This document shows positions 61,037-64,000 of a DNA stretch of 64,000 bases, one piece after another. This DNA is from Micropterus salmoides (taxonomy: Eukaryota; Chordata; Actinopteri; Centrarchiformes; Centrarchidae). The notes beneath the pieces are model-generated. The model had not been told where the DNA came from and searched no databases. It saw only the letters and a program-made list of their open reading frames with translations. Within the stretch, counting starts at the first letter, position 1, and each line of letters begins with the position of its first letter. The stretch covers positions 13,320,059-13,384,058 of the forward strand of contig NW_024043372.1 in NCBI RefSeq assembly GCF_014851395.1, read 5' to 3'. Made by a program: the position numbers and the translations under genes.

Positions 61037-61312
61037 TAATTATGAAGGGAGCAAAAGAGGAGGTCAGGTGATGACATCATAGAGCGACAAACTACATGTT
61101 GGGAAGAGGTCAGGATGGATGATTAGGGAAAAAAACACCAGACCCTAACACTGTAGACTGCTATTTATTTCCAGTTTCTAAATGTGGGTCTAAACTATTC
61201 TTTTTAAATCATGACCATGATCGCTCCATAACCGTAACCATGTGTTTATTAGTGGTAACCATGGCGAAGGTCCCCAAACTTTAACAAAGTAGTTATTAGT
61301 CAGTCAGATAGA
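61037..61312. other. intergenic
   Basis: Contains a CCATAACCGTAACC-type dispersed repeat fragment near 61225-61265; nothing else. Confidence 0.4.
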
Positions 61313-61600
61313 CATGGTGGCTTAGTGGATAGCACTGGATTCGAACCCTGGTCATCCCGGCCTTTCTGTGTGGAGTTTGCATGTTCTCCCCGTGTCTGCG
61401 TGGGGTTTCTCCAGGTGCTCCGGTTTCCTCTACCATCAAAGACATGTAGGTTCTCCAGTCATTGCCGTTTGACCTGGCATGGCATTTGGTCCCCGGGCGC
61501 TGGACAGTGGCTGCCCACTGCTCCCTTCAGGGATGTGTAAATGCAGAGGATAAATTTGGCTAAATGTATGTGTATGTGACAAATAAAGTACATTTACGTT
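61313..61600 (+). mobile_element. tRNA-derived SINE, internally deleted
   Basis: TGGCTTAGTGG (61318-61328) matches a polymerase III A box and GGATTCGAACC (61337-61347) a B box, but only 8 nt apart instead of the usual 30 or more, so the part between has been lost. Then the typical fish body TGTGTGGAGTTTGCATGTTC, TCCCCGTGTCTGCGTGGG, GGTGCTCCGGTTTCC, AAAGACATG, ending in an A-rich ACAAATAAAG. Confidence 0.8.
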
Positions 61601-62157
61601 ATTTTAACCCAAAACACAACATTTGTAAAGGGGTGGGAAGCAGAAGCACTTTGAAGAACTGTGACGATTTTCTCTCCTGCAAGACTTCTAAGGCATATTA
61701 CACCGTGAGGTGATTAGCATTCCTACTCATTATACATGTATGTAGGGATAATTTCAAACCCACTGTATTAAACACTGCCATGCTGCAGAGCTGCAAAGGA
61801 ATTTAGAAAAGAGTTGGTCAAATTATGAAATACACATATATTTCCCTTTTTGTCTTATATCTACAGAGATATTTCTCATGCCTACATCTAAAACTCAGCT
61901 GCAATAATCACCAAACAAACTGCCCAGGTTAAACATCAAAAGAAAACTTGCCTGAATCATTTGCATAATAGTTTTACTTGATAACAACTTCTTCCGTTGC
62001 TGTAGGCTGGCACATAACCTTTCAGAAATGTGTGGGCAGGCTTTTAGAAGTAAAAGTGATCATACTTGCTATCTTTATCTACAGCAAAAATACAGTGTTC
62101 AGCTCAACCGCCCTTCAATTAAAATATATTTTCATATACACTATTTCTTCCTTAAAG
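61601..62157. other. intergenic up to the L1 junction
   Basis: The open frame from 61978 to 62157 is read-through flank, not L1 sequence. Nothing else recognised. Confidence 0.5.
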
Positions 62158-64000
62158 GACTCAGCTGGGAATCTGACTTATAACCCAGAAGAAATCAACA
62201 ATGCATTCAGAGATTATTATAAAAACTTATATACATCACAAATTGATCCATCTAGCTCTAACATCGATGCATTTCTGAACAATATAGATTTGCCAAGGTT
62301 AGATGATGAACAGATCAGGGCTCTGGATTCACCTGTTTCAATGGCTGAACTCCAGGAAGCTCTCTTACATATGCCGAATAATAAAGCCCCTGGGCCAGAT
62401 GGTTTTCCCGCTGAACTCTATAAGGAATTCTGGGAAATACTTGCGCCCACATTCTATAGGATGGTTATGCAAATTAGGGGTACTTGCATGTTGCCTCCAA
62501 CAATGAACTCTGCTAATATCAGCCTGCTCCTTAAACCAGACAAAGACCCCACGCTCCCGTCCAGTTATCGCCCAATATCACTTATTAACGCAGATCTTAA
62601 AATCATCTGCAAAACCCTAGCAAGAAGGCTAGAGAAGGTCACTCCTGGTATAATACACTCTGACCAAACAGGATTTATTAAGGGCAGGCACTCCACCAAC
62701 AATACACGCAGGCTACTTAACGTAATAGACTATGCCACTATTCATAACCTGGAAACTACAGTTGTTTCTTTAGATGCAGAGAAAGCATTTGACAGAGTAA
62801 ATTGGAAATTTCTATTCGCTACTTTATATAAATTTGGATTTGGAAACTCTTTCATAGATTGGATTAAAATCTTATACAGTTCCCCAAGAGCTTCTGTCAA
62901 AACAAATGATCATACTTCTCCATGCTTTAGTCTCCAGAGGGGTACCAGGCAGGGTTGCCCACTCTCTCCCTCGCTATTTGCTATTTTTATAGAACCGCTA
63001 GCAGCTGCTATCAGACAAAATAATAATATTAAAGGAATTCAAACAGAAAATATACACCACAAGATAAGCCTTTATGCAGATGATGTATTACTTTTCCTCC
63101 TAAACTCACAAACTTCTCTTTCTGAGACAATCACACTTATAGATAAATTCTCATCCATCTCCATTAACTGGAGTGAATCCATAGTTTTACCTGTAAAGTG
63201 TGATTTTCAGAGTATATCTACCACACCGCTAAAGTCTGGGAATATTAAATATCTGGGTGTCAATATTTCCTCCAGGCTGTCAGAACTGACATGGCTAAGC
63301 TACACGCCTTTACTTAAATCAATAGAGGATGACCTTGTACGGTGGACATCATTACCTATATCAGTCATGGGAAGAGTCTCCACCATAAAAAAGATGGTCC
63401 TACCTAAAATCAATTACCTGTTTTCAATGTTACCCACCAAACCCTCTGCTGTCTGGTTTAAATCACTGGACTCAAACATCTCAAAATTTTTATGGAAAAA
63501 TAAACCCCCACGAATCAGTTTAAAAACTATGCAAAAAGCAAAAGACTGTGGTGGTTTAGAACTGCCAAATTTTTATCATTACTTCCTGTCCAATAGACTA
63601 CAATATATCTCAAAATGGATCAATCAGAGCCCCCTGGACCACTCATGGATGGACATAGAACAAACATTCTGTAAGGAAATTAAAATTTCCGATATGCCAT
63701 TCATCAGTTCCAGTATCAAACGTCATACCTGCTTTAAAAGCATTAACATAAGCACTTCCTTGGCAGCTTGGTGGGAACTGGGTCTTCACCTATCCCATGC
63801 AGATTTACCCCAATCTGGAATAATCCTGAAATCCTGCAAAATAAGAAAACACTAAATTCCCCACTGTGGTATGACAAAGGGATAAGACATCTAGAGCATG
63901 TAATGCAAGGCAGTAACTTTATTCCATTCCAGGATCTAGTGGCACAATATGGAATTAGCCATAATAGATTTCTGGAATTTCAACAGTTTAAATCCATAAT
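62158..64000 (+). mobile_element. 5'-truncated L1-type LINE, ORF2 reverse transcriptase (continues off the right edge)
   Basis: Homology starts at DSAGNLTYNPEEINNAFRDY and runs through NNKAPGPDGFPAELYKEFW, SYRPISLINADLKIICKTLA, QTGFIKGRHS, VVSLDAEKAFDRVNW (motif A), GTRQGCPLSPSLFAIF (motif B) and YADDVLLFL (catalytic motif C). The frame stops at 63855, but the next frame continues in L1 style (IWNNPEILQNKKTL, LWYDKGIRHLEHVMQG) to the window end, so a single-base loss near 63808-63815 broke it. The endonuclease domain and ORF1 are absent upstream. The long frame opens at an ATG at 61978 in flanking DNA, which is not a genuine start. Confidence 0.92.

Noticed and set aside
1..64000. CRISPR array, prokaryotic operon, phage or plasmid features
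   Set aside because: No regularly spaced direct repeats, no prokaryotic genes; introns and fish transposons show eukaryotic nuclear DNA.

Overview
The window is vertebrate nuclear DNA, almost certainly from a ray-finned (probably percomorph) fish. It carries two spliced genes whose exons read as vertebrate SYCP1 and SLC16A1 (MCT1), followed by more than 50 kb of AT-rich, intron-like or intergenic DNA sprinkled with transposon families common in teleosts: hAT and PIF/Harbinger-type miniature elements, jockey-type and L1-type LINEs, a Ty3/gypsy element, a solo LTR and a tRNA-derived SINE. There are no operons, CRISPR arrays or other prokaryotic features.

Layout. 14-1312 (minus): the first six coding exons of sycp1, which runs off the left edge. 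1313-2313: its 5' flank, with a dense ACGTTA cluster. 4108-7955 (minus): the complete four-coding-exon slc16a1 (456 codons), in the same orientation about 1.3 kb upstream of the Harbinger/hAT-marked spacer. 8.0-62 kb: no gene could be supported. This desert is punctuated by elements whose boundaries can be fixed from target-site duplications (TSDs): hAT elements at 2314-2733, 22351-23459, 30124-30765, 57802-58013, 59390-59707 and 60593-61028; TTA-flanked Harbinger-like elements at 30977-31568 and 57083-57359; foldback repeats at 9374-9712, 19451-19905 and 46812-47261; LINE relics at 16396-17780, 22622-22998 and 32380-32830; a solo LTR at 13612-14010; a composite gypsy/hAT block at 50598-54502; and a 5'-truncated L1 entering the right edge at 62158.

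Function. SYCP1 is the transverse filament protein of the meiotic synaptonemal complex; MCT1 is a plasma-membrane proton/monocarboxylate symporter. They have no known shared function; their human counterparts lie on the same chromosome arm (1p13), so the neighbourhood is probably an old linkage.

Most striking: (1) a perfect 27-bp inverted repeat at 30718-30786 made of the outer end of a hAT element, its 8-bp TSD and 13 bp of flank, as if the insertion junction had been copied in inverse; (2) a hAT element with a perfect 8-bp TSD split by a LINE fragment that has its own 7-bp TSD; (3) a gypsy relic lying with other material between two TTAA sites inside an older hAT element. No wholly new gene system was recognised. 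Family names come from remembered family features, with no database search.
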